A stretch of 33,556 nt of DNA from an uncultured Chlorobiaceae bacterium (GCA_903851385.1 CAINOC010000079.1:1-33556); one strand, 5' to 3'; shown: positions 1 to 8,988, counted from the stretch's first letter. A program made the numbers and translations. The notes: generated from the sequence alone by a model not told the origin.

Positions 1-74
1 ATCATCAGCTCAACAGCATCTACCTTGAACTCTTTGCTGTACTGTCTGCGACTCCCGTTGCCTGTCGGTGTCAT
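1..74 (-). CDS. IS3-type transposase OrfA, N-terminal fragment
   Basis: This is the first ~24 codons of a reading frame that runs off the left edge. It begins MTPTGNGSRRQYSKEFK and continues VDAVELM, which is the usual start of IS3-family OrfA proteins (a basic patch followed by Y-x-x-E-F-K-x-x-A-V, the first helix of the helix-turn-helix that binds the element's ends). A good Shine-Dalgarno site (AGGAG) lies about 10 nt upstream of the ATG at 74-72. OrfA is normally fused to the DDE-domain OrfB by programmed frameshifting; that part is outside the window. The family call rests on the N-terminal motif only. Confidence 0.7.
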   Translation of the reverse strand, partial: MTPTGNGSRRQYSKEFKVDAVELM

Positions 75-121
75 GTTTTATATCTCCTTTTGATTGAAGA
101 TATGACTTCTCACACTGTCCA
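1..121 (-). mobile_element. Left end of an IS3-family insertion sequence (partial)
   Basis: The orfA fragment reads leftwards out of the window, so its upstream (left) terminus should lie just to the right of it. Read on the minus strand, the sequence starting at 121 is TGGACAGTGTGAGAAGTC. It begins with TG, as IS3-family ends do, and includes a GGACAG-like block as in many inverted repeats of that family. The boundary at 121/122 is inferred; the matching right end and the target duplication are outside the window. Confidence 0.5.
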
Positions 122-328
122 CGAAAATATAGCAAGTTCAGTCGTACCGTATAAATGAGGAGCCATCTCCAAAGGCACACCTTGAGATTGACTGCTCAGA
201 CTCAAGACCGTTTTACGACCTTGTAGTAGAAGCTCACCATAGGCCTCTTGGTTTTGTTGTAACTGAAACAACCCCTGGAGTCGTGATCGTGCCCGTTCCG
301 TCATTTTAGTAACCATATTAATTTTCAT
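110..328 (-). pseudogene. ORF truncated by the insertion sequence; product not recognised
   Basis: A 72-codon frame begins MKINMVTKMTERARSRLQGL and ends four codons inside the presumed IS end (…LAIF then SWTV). It therefore looks like the first ~68 codons of a gene whose 3' part was displaced by the insertion. The visible part is charged and glutamine-rich, probably helical, and I do not recognise a family. It could also be a chance frame in decayed mobile-element DNA. Confidence 0.3.
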
Positions 329-896
329 TGCGATCCACTTTTACCGATAGTCGCAGTCTAATCGTTAACTTTTTGATTTTTGGTATTCTAGAGCAGCTCA
401 TCGGTGGAGTGCTTCACCAGGGCTTAAGAAAAACATTCATTTCATCCAACAGAATTTCGGCAGAATACCGCTGAACCATACCTCTCCATCCGCTTAATTC
501 ACTCTGGAGAGTACTCAGATACTCGAACTAAACTTAATCATCACCAGCCTCACAAACTTCTGCCGCCGTCAATACTTGCTTAAAAATACTCTATTCTGGT
601 TGACATTTTTGCAAATGGAATAAACGGAAAGCATAAGTCCAAGAAGACCTTATCAGAAATCATATAGTAGATCACTATCGCCAGTTTTCTCTGCTTTTAT
701 TAGCCTGAGATCAAGCGATTTCAAGCGTTTTGTTATTCCTTTGTGACTCTCTAGCCGTAACTCATTATTTTATATGACTTTCTTGTATTAATATGCATAT
801 TATTTCACCAAGAAAGCAGTCGTTCTAAACCGGCAGGTGGTGGACAGGTCAAGCAAACGCCCTAAAAACCGCTCAAAATTCTTTTTTTCTATAAAG
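329..896. other. Gene-free AT-rich stretch
   Basis: No convincing gene lies between the truncated ORF and the DUF2971 gene. Short minus-strand frames (for example one reading LTAAEVCEAGDD near 555-595, and one reading YSAEILLDEMNVFLKPW near 425-475) have a protein-like feel but are broken by stops within 20-30 codons. They may be remnants of decayed genes. No strong promoter or terminator was recognised. Confidence 0.4.
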
Positions 897-1609
897 ATGA
901 TCGTATACAAATACTCCGGCTTATCTCAAACACGAGGACTGCATAATTTTATTGATGCCTTAAAACATGGGAAACTATGGTTTTCAAGTTTCCATAACCA
1001 AAACGACCCTATGGAAGGCATTTTCTGGCATAATCCTAACGACAGAGTCCTTGCAAAATCAATAACCGAAGCAAAAAACAAATACACCATCTGCTCATTC
1101 GGATCATCGAGGAGAAACTCTACCCTTTGGTCTTATTATGCAGATGGATTTAGAGGCGTTTGTATGGGCTTAAAACCGGATCAAAAATTCAGCGCCGATT
1201 TGATCAAAAAGATAGAATATGTTCACTCGGATGAGTTTTCACTCATCATTAAAACAACAGATCCAGACATCCTTGCCCTTGAACTTATCACAAGAAAATT
1301 GATTCCTTGGGCTAAAGAAAAAGAAATCAGATTGTTGCAGCAAGATGAAGAACGGCCTATTGAGGTAGGCAAATGCATGTCTCTTCTTTTTGGCCGAAAT
1401 GTGAGCTTAGATAATATAAACGAGATAATAAGCCATATTACTTACACTGATTTGCTGAACACGACGGCCGTTTCAAGATTCCTGTGTTCATAGCATCACC
1501 AAGCGACAACAGCCAAGTTCACCTGGACAAGATTTTAACCGCCGAGCAGCTCATCAATGACTTCATTGCTTATCACGATTGGCGATCCGGTTTTTCAAGA
1601 ACATTTTAG
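897..1609 (+). pseudogene. DUF2971 family protein, probably frameshifted near its 3' end
   Basis: The first frame (ATG at 897, stop at 1491-1493) encodes MIVYKYSGL, NDPMEG, ICSFGSS, LWSYYADGFRGVCMG and an E-K-E-I-R block followed by LLFGRNV, the order of conserved blocks in DUF2971 proteins (molecular role unknown; often found in defence or mobile regions). A GTG at 837 would add 20 unconserved residues. The normal C-terminal block of the family (a strand such as IPVYIA, then a short tail) is missing from this frame, but it appears one frame over as FKIPVFIASPSDNSQVHLDK, starting at about 1472 and running open to a stop at 1607-1609. A single-base indel near 1450-1480 would join the two. The intact length would be about 237 codons. 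It may be inactive, or the sequence may contain an error. Confidence 0.6.
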
Positions 1610-1724
1610 CAGTTTCAATTACCTTCCTGTCGCAAAACCGGGAAGATCAAAATCATTTTTTCAGCAATAAATTACCTGAACTAAACAAGTAAACCCAACC
1701 AAGAAACCGGACCGAATCAATCAT

Positions 1725-3215
1725 ATGACAAGTAAAGACATCGACGATCCGAAAAATAAACGACTCTGCTACCACTGCATCAATGAGCAATACTTACACG
1801 CGGAAGTGAAGCGGAATGGGAAACGTAGCAAATGCTCTTTCTGCGGTCGAAATGCCCGATCATATACGATACAGGAAATGGCTGAGCGTATTGAAAATGC
1901 CTTTGATCAGCACTACCGTCAAACCTCTGATCAACCAGATTTCTGGCAGCAATACCTCATTTATGACAAAGAGTCTTATTATGAATGGGAGCAGGATGGT
2001 GAGCCGGTAGTGTCGGCAATCTCTAATGCTGCATTAATCACAGAAGAAGCTGCAAAAGATATTCAGGCAATCCTAGAAGCAAAGCATTTCGACTTGGAGG
2101 CAGCAAAATTGAGAGAGGAATATGAATTTAGTTCAACATCTTATTATGAAGAGAAAGAGCCAAGCGATGAAGCCTGGCAGGGGGAGTGGAGCAATTTCGA
2201 AAATTCATTGAAAGCCGAAGTGCGTTTCTTTAGCCGTAGTATGTCGAAGCATTTGGAAAGCATCTTCAGCAGTATCGACATAATGTCAACGACTGACGGT
2301 AGGCCTGTCGTTATCTACGCCGGACCAAAGGCTAATTTAAAAACACTCTTTCGGGCCAGGGTATTTCAGTCTGATGAAAAGTTAACAGAATCACTTTGTC
2401 GACCTGATCTGCATATTGGCCCACCTCCTGCAGTTCTTGCAATCGCTGGACGTATGAACGCCCATGGCATATCTGTATTTTATGGTTCAAATGATCAACG
2501 TGTCGCAATTGCTGAGGTGAGACCACCCGTTGGCAGCAAAGTAGTTGTTGGCCGTTTCGACCTCCTACGGCAGCTTCGATTGCTTGATCTAACGGCACTC
2601 AGTTCAGTCATGGAGAAAGGCAGCATTTTTGATTCTGGGTGGGCTTATCGGCTTGAGCGAGCATCTTTTTTGCGCTCTCTAAGTTTGCGCCTCACGCAGC
2701 CAGTAATGCCAGATCATGAGGCTTTCGAATACCTCTCTACACAGGTGATTGCTGATTTCCTTGCAAACGAAAATGATCCTAAGGTCGATGGAATCATCTT
2801 TCCGACAGTTCAGGCAGCCGGTGATGGGTTGAACATCGTGTTATTCCACAAATCATCTCGTGTCGAGTTAATGACTATCACAAAGGGAACTAAGATTGAA
2901 GCTAAATTGGGCCGCTTTAACGAGGAAGGCTGGAAACCTGGTTATTCAGTAACCGAAATTATACCATCAGAAAAACCAAGCGTGAAAGAACGCAGTTTAG
3001 TCCAATTGCCAGAGTTTCCAAGATTCGGGAATGAACAAAAAAGACCCATAGATAAGGATCTACGTGATGTCACATTGCGTATCGACACCGATTCAATCCA
3101 GGTACATATCGTGCGTAGTGTTCAATATCAGTACGAATCACACGAGGTTCGGCGACATCAGTCTGAAGAAAACGGTTATAACAAGGATAAAATGTTCGGA
3201 GATGTCAGCTTATAA
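1725..3215 (+). CDS. Zinc-ribbon/HEPN-RES N-terminal domain protein with RES domain
   Basis: This 496-residue protein starts with a four-cysteine knuckle (C15, C18, C37, C40: CYHC…CSFC), typical of the N-terminal domain found in front of RES domains (called HEPN/RES N-terminal domain 1). A helical middle follows. From about residue 205 it has a RES-like domain: LFRARVF with R210 and R212, SVFYGSND with Y253 and S255, and AIAEVRP with E264. In RES toxins (the Xre-RES class) a conserved Arg, Tyr and Ser/Glu belong to an NAD-binding pocket with the fold of ADP-ribosyltransferases, and the toxins deplete NAD+. No Xre-type antitoxin gene is adjacent, so this looks like the larger, stand-alone type suspected of abortive-infection roles. 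The domain call is from motifs; NAD cleavage and a defence role are inferred. Its surroundings (IS end, broken gene, TA pair) suit an accessory island. Confidence 0.7.
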   Translation: MTSKDIDDPKNKRLCYHCINEQYLHAEVKRNGKRSKCSFCGRNARSYTIQEMAERIENAFDQHYRQTSDQPDFWQQYLIYDKESYYEWEQDGEPVVSAISNAALITEEAAKDIQAILEAKHFDLEAAKLREEYEFSSTSYYEEKEPSDEAWQGEWSNFENSLKAEVRFFSRSMSKHLESIFSSIDIMSTTDGRPVVIYAGPKANLKTLFRARVFQSDEKLTESLCRPDLHIGPPPAVLAIAGRMNAHGISVFYGSNDQRVAIAEVRPPVGSKVVVGRFDLLRQLRLLDLTALSSVMEKGSIFDSGWAYRLERASFLRSLSLRLTQPVMPDHEAFEYLSTQVIADFLANENDPKVDGIIFPTVQAAGDGLNIVLFHKSSRVELMTITKGTKIEAKLGRFNEEGWKPGYSVTEIIPSEKPSVKERSLVQLPEFPRFGNEQKRPIDKDLRDVTLRIDTDSIQVHIVRSVQYQYESHEVRRHQSEENGYNKDKMFGDVSL

Positions 3216-3465
3216 TTTTGCTTACTCACAACTACAGCCATCAGCAAACGTATCCCCTCTATGATGATACTATGTACTCCCTGATCATTTGGCATCGACC
3301 AGATAAAAATTGAACTTGAAATTTTTTTGGTGGTATTTTTGATGGTATTTTATTTTTCAAACACACCTATTCCATTATTTAATGGCATTTTAGAGTACCT
3401 ATTCGATAGGCACCCTCGCTAGGCAGCCCTGCCTCAGTAGTTGAGTGGTAGTTATCATCTCGGCA

Positions 3466-3489
3466 ACTTTGTGGAAAATATCACAAAGT
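3466..3489 (-). terminator. Inverted repeat just downstream of the relE-like gene
   Basis: ACTTTGTG at 3466-3473 and CACAAAGT at 3482-3489 pair perfectly (8 bp, 8-nt AT loop). It sits 5 nt beyond the stop codon of the toxin gene on the minus strand. It lacks a following T-run, so it may be a weak or Rho-assisted terminator, or a coincidence. Confidence 0.3.
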
Positions 3490-3493
3490 CATG

Positions 3494-3754
3494 TCAACGA
3501 TACACGTCTTTACGATGAGCAACTCGAATAACCAAGACACAAACTTCGGCATCCTTAATATCGCACAGGACACGATAATCACCAATACGGTAACGCCACA
3601 GGCCTGAAAGATCACCCTGTAAAGCCTTACCGCTCTGTCTTGGATTCAATGCTACCCTTTTACGTAAATACGTGATGATCCGTTTAGCCTCTTGCTGATC
3701 AATACGGGCAAGTCCTTTTTCAGCTTCACGGGTGACCTCAATCTTCCAGACCAA
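3494..3754 (-). CDS. RelE/ParE-superfamily toxin
   Basis: The 86-residue basic protein has the RelE layout: a first strand ([13 protein letters not shown]), a helical hairpin around residues 15-45 with [11 protein letters not shown], then the beta-sheet core [18 protein letters not shown] and a C-terminal [12 protein letters not shown]. The [10 protein letters not shown] strand and the C-terminal R-x-x-H-R-x-D-V-Y are hallmarks of RelE-type mRNA interferases, which cleave mRNA in the ribosome. It overlaps the upstream antitoxin gene by 17 nt, so the two are translationally coupled. ParE-type gyrase poisons share the fold, but the conserved arginines and terminal Tyr favour RelE. Confidence 0.85.
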   Translation of the reverse strand: MVWKIEVTREAEKGLARIDQQEAKRIITYLRKRVALNPRQSGKALQGDLSGLWRYRIGDYRVLCDIKDAEVCVLVIRVAHRKDVYR

Positions 3755-3980
3755 GGCGGTGCTCCACTTCGTCTAAACTGGAAATTGGCTCTTCACCACT
3801 TCTTACCCGTTCTAATACCTTCTCAGCAAAATAGATATCCTCAAGATCATCAAGGTGCTCAAGAATCGCTTCCCGTATGTAAAATGTTTTGGTTCTGCCT
3901 GTTCTTTTGGCAAGAGTATCAAGCCGCTGTCCAATACTTTTCGGAATGCGAATACCTATTATTTGATCTGCTTTTTCCAT
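3738..3980 (-). CDS. RelB-like ribbon-helix-helix antitoxin
   Basis: This 80-residue acidic protein precedes and overlaps the toxin gene. Residues ~8-45 ([20 protein letters not shown], then [21 protein letters not shown]) form a ribbon-helix-helix: a short strand that pairs in the dimer to contact DNA, then two helices. The acidic C-terminal tail should wrap and neutralise the toxin. Antitoxins of this type repress their own operon; a TATAAT on the minus strand (3997-3992) and a GAGAGG Shine-Dalgarno (3989-3984) lie right before the ATG, so operator, promoter and ribosome site are packed together. Assignment is by fold motif and pairing. Confidence 0.85.
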   Translation of the reverse strand: MEKADQIIGIRIPKSIGQRLDTLAKRTGRTKTFYIREAILEHLDDLEDIYFAEKVLERVRSGEEPISSLDEVEHRLGLED

Positions 3981-4154
3981 TGTATCCTCTCATTATATCC
4001 TGTTCCTCTCCATTTGAAGAACATGTTAAACATTTTTATTCTGGCATCAAAAAGAAGTTCCGGATTGCTCGCGCTGAAGAGCCTCAAAGAGAGTTTTGGC
4101 TTCTAAACCGGGATTGAGTGATAGCCTTATATTAATACCCCAGAGGAAATTACG

Positions 4155-6902
4155 TTATCGTCCTTCGGCCGCAATCCGTCGAACCACGGTCTGCAATATC
4201 CCTCCGTTCCGGAAGTATTCCACCTCAATAGGACTATCAATCCTGCACTGCAGGGTGAATTGAATAGTCTTTGCAGTTTTCGGATCGGTCGCTACAACAT
4301 TGACAAAGTCACCCGGCTTGAGGGAATCACTGATGGCTATATCGAAAATTTCACGCCCCGTAAGACCTAGACTGGCGGCGTCCTGAGCATCACAGAACTG
4401 GAGTGGCAAAACACCCATACCAATCAGATTAGAACGGTGTATACGCTCGAAACTCACAGCGATGACCGCACGTACCCCAAGCATCGCCGTACCCTTGGCC
4501 GCCCAGTCACGACTGCTTCCCATCCCGTAATCCTTTCCGGCAATAACAATCAGGGGAACCCCAGCCTCCTTGTAATGCATGGCCGAATCGTAGATGCTTC
4601 TCACTTCTCCATCACCATCGGAGCGGAACAGGGTCGTATATCCCCCTTCAGTGCCTGGCGCAAGTTTGTTGCGGAGCCTGATGTTGTCGAAGGTGCCGCG
4701 AACCATCACCTCATGATTTCCGCGCCTTGACCCGAAAGTGTTAAAATCCTTCTCAGAAACTCCTATTGACAGAAGGTAGGCCCCTGCCGGTTGACCGGGC
4801 TGGATCATCCCAGCCGGACTGATATGATCGGTTGTCACGCTGTCGCCGAACAGCGCGAGACAACGACCTCGGCGAATCGAGGCGACACCCTCTGGATCGG
4901 GCCCGATACAATCGAAAAACGGAGGCTTGCGGATATAAGACGAATCAGGATCCCACTGATAAAAAGCATCGCCGGCCGTTTCGATCGCCCGCCAGCGTTC
5001 CGGCCCTTCATAAACTTCGGCATAACGCTTCTCGAAATACTCCGGCAGAACAACAGATCGGGCTATCTCGAGAACCTCTTTGTCAGAGGGGTAAAGTTCA
5101 CGGAGAAAGACCTCGCGACCTTCGCCATCAGCTCCAAGGGACTCGCGCTCGAAATCGATGGCAATGGTACCGGCAAGGGCATAGGCAATGACCAAAGCCG
5201 GACTGGCCAGATAGTTCGCCTTGACGAGCGGATTGATCCTTCCTTCAAAATTGCGGTTTCCAGAAAGCACACTGGCAACGACGAGATCACCCTGCCTGAC
5301 AGCCTGGGCAACAGGTTCAGGTAATGGACCGGAATTACCGATGCAGGTGGTACAGCCAAAAGCCACATTACTGAATCCCAGCGCATCAAGATCATCCATA
5401 AATCCGGCCGATGCAAGGTAATCAACGACCACCCGTGAACCGGGCGCAAAAGAGGTTTTGACCCATGGTTGCGGAAAAAGCCCGCGTTTACGCGCGGCTC
5501 TTGCCATGAGTGCGGCGGCAATCAGGATTTCCGCATTGCTCGTATTGGTACATGAGGTAATTGCAGCAATAACCACGGCACCGTCACGCAGCGAGACCTG
5601 CTGACCATGCATGGTGATTTCTATGCCTTTACTGACCGGATCGGGATGTGATGCAACAGCAACGCCACCTTCGGAAGCCATCTGATCGGTCTCCAGAATG
5701 GAAGGTTTAGAGAAAACCGTCGAAAGGTCTTTCATCCATTGGCTGCTCATCGCCGTCATGTCGATCCGATCCTGCGGCCGTTTCGGGCCAGCCAGCGATG
5801 GGCGAACCGTTGTCATGTCAAGCTCGATCACTCTACTGAAACAGGGTATATCAGCCACTTCGTGCCAGAGCCCCTGTTGACGCGAGTAGCGCTCGACAAT
5901 TTCGCAGAGATCTTCCCTGCCACTGAGGGCAAGATAGTCGAGGGTCTCATCATCGACGGGAAAAAAGCCTGTGGTTGCACCATATTCAGGAGCCATGTTC
6001 GCCAACGTTGCACGGTCAGGCAGAGAAAGCGAAGGAAGGCCCGGCCCGAAAAACTCTACAAATGAACCGACAACGCCCTCACGTCGTAAGATCGACGTCA
6101 AGGTCAGTACGAGATCGGTCGCACATACGCCTTCAATAAGAGCACCATACAACCGAACACCGACAACTTCGGGTAGCAGCATGTATACCGGTTGACCAAG
6201 CATGACGGCTTCGGCCTCTATGCCGCCAACTCCCCAGCCAAGCACACCAAGCGCGTTGATCATGGTTGTATGACTGTCTGTACCGACAAGGGAATCCGGA
6301 TATGCGATACCGTTTTCGAGATGAACGACGTCGGAAAAATATTCCAGGTTCACTTGATGGACAATACCGGTACCTGGAGGAACAACATGAAAATTGCTGA
6401 ACGCTTTTTCACCCCATTTTAAAAACTCGTAGCGTTCCATGTTACGCTCAAATTCCCTTTCGAGGTTTTTTTCAAACGCATCAGGTGCCCCGAAATAATC
6501 AACTTGCACGGAATGGTCGATAACAAGATCGCAGGAAACAAGGGGATTGATCCGTGAAGCATCTCCACCAAGAGCCGCACACGCTTCACGCAGAGCAGCC
6601 AGATCGACGATGGCAGGTACACCGGTAAAATCCTGCAAAACGACTCTTACCGGTTTGAATGGAACTTCGACCTGCGGCTTCGCCGAAGAGCCCCAATTCG
6701 CTATCGCCTCGATGTCGGCCTTGCGTATCGTGTAGTTATCGAAATTCCGCAATGCTGCTTCGAGTAGTACCTTTATGGTTTTTGGATAAGCACCTAAGCC
6801 CGGCCAGATTTTTTCAAGGGCTCGAAGGGAATAGCAGAAAACCTCTCTCTTTTTCAGGGAAAGCGGCAAGCATACGCCAAACGGGTCAAGAGGTTTATTC
6901 AT
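4155..6902 (-). CDS. acnA: Aconitate hydratase A
   Basis: This 915-residue protein interconverts citrate and isocitrate in the cytoplasm. It is of the AcnA/IRP type by length and domain order: three N-terminal domains with the iron-sulfur cluster, a linker, and a swivelling fourth domain. Cluster ligands are C451 (SCTNTSN), C517 and C520 (GCTTCIGNSG), with the same 66- and 3-residue spacing as in other AcnA enzymes. Other signatures are LQDFTGVPA, DLVIDHSVQ, GTDSHTTMINALG and, in the swivel domain, GDSVTTDHISPAG and GMGSSRDWAAKG. In a green sulfur bacterium it would run in the reductive TCA cycle for CO2 fixation. It stands alone: the SDR gene is divergent and the toxin-antitoxin pair follows at 174 bp. 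Confidence 0.96.
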   Translation of the reverse strand: MNKPLDPFGVCLPLSLKKREVFCYSLRALEKIWPGLGAYPKTIKVLLEAALRNFDNYTIRKADIEAIANWGSSAKPQVEVPFKPVRVVLQDFTGVPAIVDLAALREACAALGGDASRINPLVSCDLVIDHSVQVDYFGAPDAFEKNLEREFERNMERYEFLKWGEKAFSNFHVVPPGTGIVHQVNLEYFSDVVHLENGIAYPDSLVGTDSHTTMINALGVLGWGVGGIEAEAVMLGQPVYMLLPEVVGVRLYGALIEGVCATDLVLTLTSILRREGVVGSFVEFFGPGLPSLSLPDRATLANMAPEYGATTGFFPVDDETLDYLALSGREDLCEIVERYSRQQGLWHEVADIPCFSRVIELDMTTVRPSLAGPKRPQDRIDMTAMSSQWMKDLSTVFSKPSILETDQMASEGGVAVASHPDPVSKGIEITMHGQQVSLRDGAVVIAAITSCTNTSNAEILIAAALMARAARKRGLFPQPWVKTSFAPGSRVVVDYLASAGFMDDLDALGFSNVAFGCTTCIGNSGPLPEPVAQAVRQGDLVVASVLSGNRNFEGRINPLVKANYLASPALVIAYALAGTIAIDFERESLGADGEGREVFLRELYPSDKEVLEIARSVVLPEYFEKRYAEVYEGPERWRAIETAGDAFYQWDPDSSYIRKPPFFDCIGPDPEGVASIRRGRCLALFGDSVTTDHISPAGMIQPGQPAGAYLLSIGVSEKDFNTFGSRRGNHEVMVRGTFDNIRLRNKLAPGTEGGYTTLFRSDGDGEVRSIYDSAMHYKEAGVPLIVIAGKDYGMGSSRDWAAKGTAMLGVRAVIAVSFERIHRSNLIGMGVLPLQFCDAQDAASLGLTGREIFDIAISDSLKPGDFVNVVATDPKTAKTIQFTLQCRIDSPIEVEYFRNGGILQTVVRRIAAEGR

Positions 6903-7219
6903 GGTGAAATTGGGTTAGATTGCCCGAAAACTCTTCTTTGATCGGTACTATTTTTTGGCACGGGGCAGCATGAAAGGTCAACTATGCATTATATTTCATA
7001 GTATTTATCTACCAAAATAAAAGCTCTTCAGTTCCTTGTGAGCAATTTTATCATTGTTCACTTTTCAGGTCTACATCCGCTCGTCAACGATAATCTCTTC
7101 CTTACTTATTTTCGATAAAGTGACAGTGCAAAATTTTTGGCATCTATCCCTTTTCGTTATGTTTGTTTGATATTTCCATCTTTCAATGATGTTCCTAAAC
7201 AAATGGAGGGTTACTGGAT
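6903..7219. other. Intergenic region between divergent acnA and SDR genes
   Basis: 317 bp that must hold the promoters of both divergent genes. A strong Shine-Dalgarno site (GGAGGG, 7205-7210) belongs to the SDR gene. I see no clear -35/-10 pair, sigma-54 site or terminator. Confidence 0.4.
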
Positions 7220-7963
7220 ATGAAAGGCAAAGTCGCATTGGTCACAGGTGCAAGCCGCGGGATAGGCCGGGCTACGGCCAAACTTCTCGCTGCTGAAGGC
7301 GCGGCTGTAGCGGTAAACTATTTCCAGAGTGAAAGCTCAGCGATCGCTATTGTTGAGGAAATTATAACCGCAGGTGGCAGGGCGCATGCCTTAAGGGCGG
7401 ATGTCCGCGACCAGGAGCAGGTGCGTTTGATGGTCGCGGAGGTAGAAAAAAACCTCGGCCCGGTCGACATCCTGGTAAGCAATGCTGCGATCGGTTTTCC
7501 GGTAAAACCATTCACGCAATTTGCCTGGAATGACTTCGAAGCAAAGCTTTCGGGAGAGCTCAAATCGATATTTTTCAGCTGCCAGGCTGTGCTGCCAAGC
7601 ATGATCGAGAGGAAGTCGGGAAGCATCATCGCTATTTCAAGCACCCTTTCACGTCACTCATCGCCAGGTTTCATTGCCCACTCCACTGCTAAATCCGGCC
7701 TTGATGCCTTCGTCCGCTCTCTTGCCGAAGAGGTTGGACCCTTCGGCATACGCGTCAATGTGGTTGCCCCCGGACTTACGCTGACCGATGCTACCTCCTG
7801 GTTGCCCGAGGAACAGAAAGCGATGATGGCGGAAATGACCCCCCTGAAGCGGGTTGCCCTCCCGGAAGACATAGCAGGTGTGGTGCTTGCAATTGCTTCC
7901 GACCACAGCCGATTCGTGACGGGCTGCTACATCCCGGTTTCGGGAGGGTTGCTGATGCTGTGA
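7220..7963 (+). CDS. Short-chain dehydrogenase-like protein with altered catalytic residues
   Basis: The 247-residue Rossmann-fold protein is closest in layout to FabG-type 3-oxoacyl reductases: TGASRGIG (residues 9-16) binds the nucleotide, DV after the fourth strand, the NAA-type strand (SNAAIG), a serine-containing strand ending at S141, and a PG motif after VNVVAPG. The catalytic tetrad of the family is Asn-Ser-Tyr-Lys. Here the residue in the Asn position is Glu (E113, GELKSIF), Ser141 and Lys158 are kept, but the Tyr of YxxxK is His (H154, in AHSTAKSG). It may therefore catalyse a different reaction, use His as acid/base, or be a binding-only protein. It starts at an ATG with GGAGGG 10 nt upstream. 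The substrate is not indicated by neighbours. Confidence 0.85.
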   Translation: MKGKVALVTGASRGIGRATAKLLAAEGAAVAVNYFQSESSAIAIVEEIITAGGRAHALRADVRDQEQVRLMVAEVEKNLGPVDILVSNAAIGFPVKPFTQFAWNDFEAKLSGELKSIFFSCQAVLPSMIERKSGSIIAISSTLSRHSSPGFIAHSTAKSGLDAFVRSLAEEVGPFGIRVNVVAPGLTLTDATSWLPEEQKAMMAEMTPLKRVALPEDIAGVVLAIASDHSRFVTGCYIPVSGGLLML

Positions 7964-7983
7964 CCAATGCTCCTGTTACCTTT

Positions 7984-8526
7984 TCAGAAGTCGTATCTCA
8001 TTCCAAGCAAAATATTATTGCTTGAAAAATTAACCTTTTCGTTCATGACACTGGAAACCCCTTCCGGCTTGAGATACTGGTATCCCAGGTCAATGGTGAC
8101 ATTCGAGGCAATCTTAACGCCCACACCGGCACCGACCTTCCATGCAAACACGGTCTGGTCAACATAATTATCAGCAGTGTTGATATCGGCTATACCGACA
8201 CCAGCAGTCACATAGGGTGAAAACGCTGATCCCATATTGAAATCGTAATAGCCGTTAGCCATAATCGTTGTTAACGATGGGCCAGGGTAAGAATAATCGG
8301 AATACGAGTTTTTTTGGTAACCAACGCCAATCTCAACTCTTACTGGTTTTAAATTGTAACCAAATGCTCCATTCCACAGAATATTGTTATCCAGTTTGTA
8401 ATCGACACCATCAAACGCCACGTTTGGTAGTCCAAGACCAACAGAACCGCTCACATATGCCCCTGCATTTGCCAAAGATGCACCAAGGACAGAAAAAAGG
8501 ATAACAAGAAACAGCTTTTTTTTCAT
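7984..8526 (-). CDS. Outer-membrane beta-barrel protein (OmpA/OmpW-like small porin fold)
   Basis: 180 residues with a clear signal peptide (MKKKLFLVILFSVLGASLANA, cleavage after ANA), then alternating hydrophobic/polar strands rich in Gly and aromatic residues (GAYVSGSVGLGLP, RVEIGVGYQ, MANGYYDF, PYVTAGVGIAD, KVGAGVGVKI, TIDLGYQYL) and a last strand NNILLGMRYDF that ends in Phe, the outer-membrane insertion signal. This fits an eight-stranded barrel of the 'outer membrane protein beta-barrel domain' family. It shows the organism has an outer membrane. The cargo or role is unknown. It is convergent with the SDR gene, 20 bp away, with no visible terminator between. Confidence 0.85.
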   Translation of the reverse strand: MKKKLFLVILFSVLGASLANAGAYVSGSVGLGLPNVAFDGVDYKLDNNILWNGAFGYNLKPVRVEIGVGYQKNSYSDYSYPGPSLTTIMANGYYDFNMGSAFSPYVTAGVGIADINTADNYVDQTVFAWKVGAGVGVKIASNVTIDLGYQYLKPEGVSSVMNEKVNFSSNNILLGMRYDF

Positions 8527-8988
8527 GATTTCACCGTTTAAGTTTTTATGAAGACAACTTCAAGAAATTGCGAATCAGGGTATACCGAATAATTCACAAG
8601 TTCTTCTAAAGCAAATGAAAAAGGGATAACCCTTTAACATATCATTACCTATGTGATAGAGATTTCCAAGCATTCAAGTTGTGCAATAACAATAGCACCA
8701 CGAGCATATATATAATATATAAAATCCAACTAACAAGTTACTGATGAACTCGAAAGCCTCCCAAGCAGCAGGTCGCTTTTATCTGCCTTATAATGAGACA
8801 TATACGACTCGATATGATACTCTCGAAATAAGGAAGCAGGAAAGTTTTGACTTATAAATATTATCGGATCAAAATAAAACATTATGTAATAGCGTTTTAG
8901 GGTTTTTATTCTGATTGATGCGAAATCCGGAATGATTATTGCATATAAATTAAGTAAATCTGTGGTTCATTATTTTTGTCGGCAGCTC
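8527..8988. other. Intergenic region upstream of the barrel and PEP-CTERM genes
   Basis: About 460 bp between divergent genes, very AT-rich, with a TATATATAATATATAAAA tract near 8707-8724. An upstream ATG at 8932 is in frame with the PEP-CTERM gene, but the 19 residues it would add do not look like part of a signal peptide. No RNA gene or repeat was recognised. Confidence 0.4.

Noticed and set aside
3692-4117. 141-codon plus-strand frame over the toxin-antitoxin pair
   Set aside because: Opposite the relBE-like genes, which have clear family motifs; no ribosome site or family resemblance.
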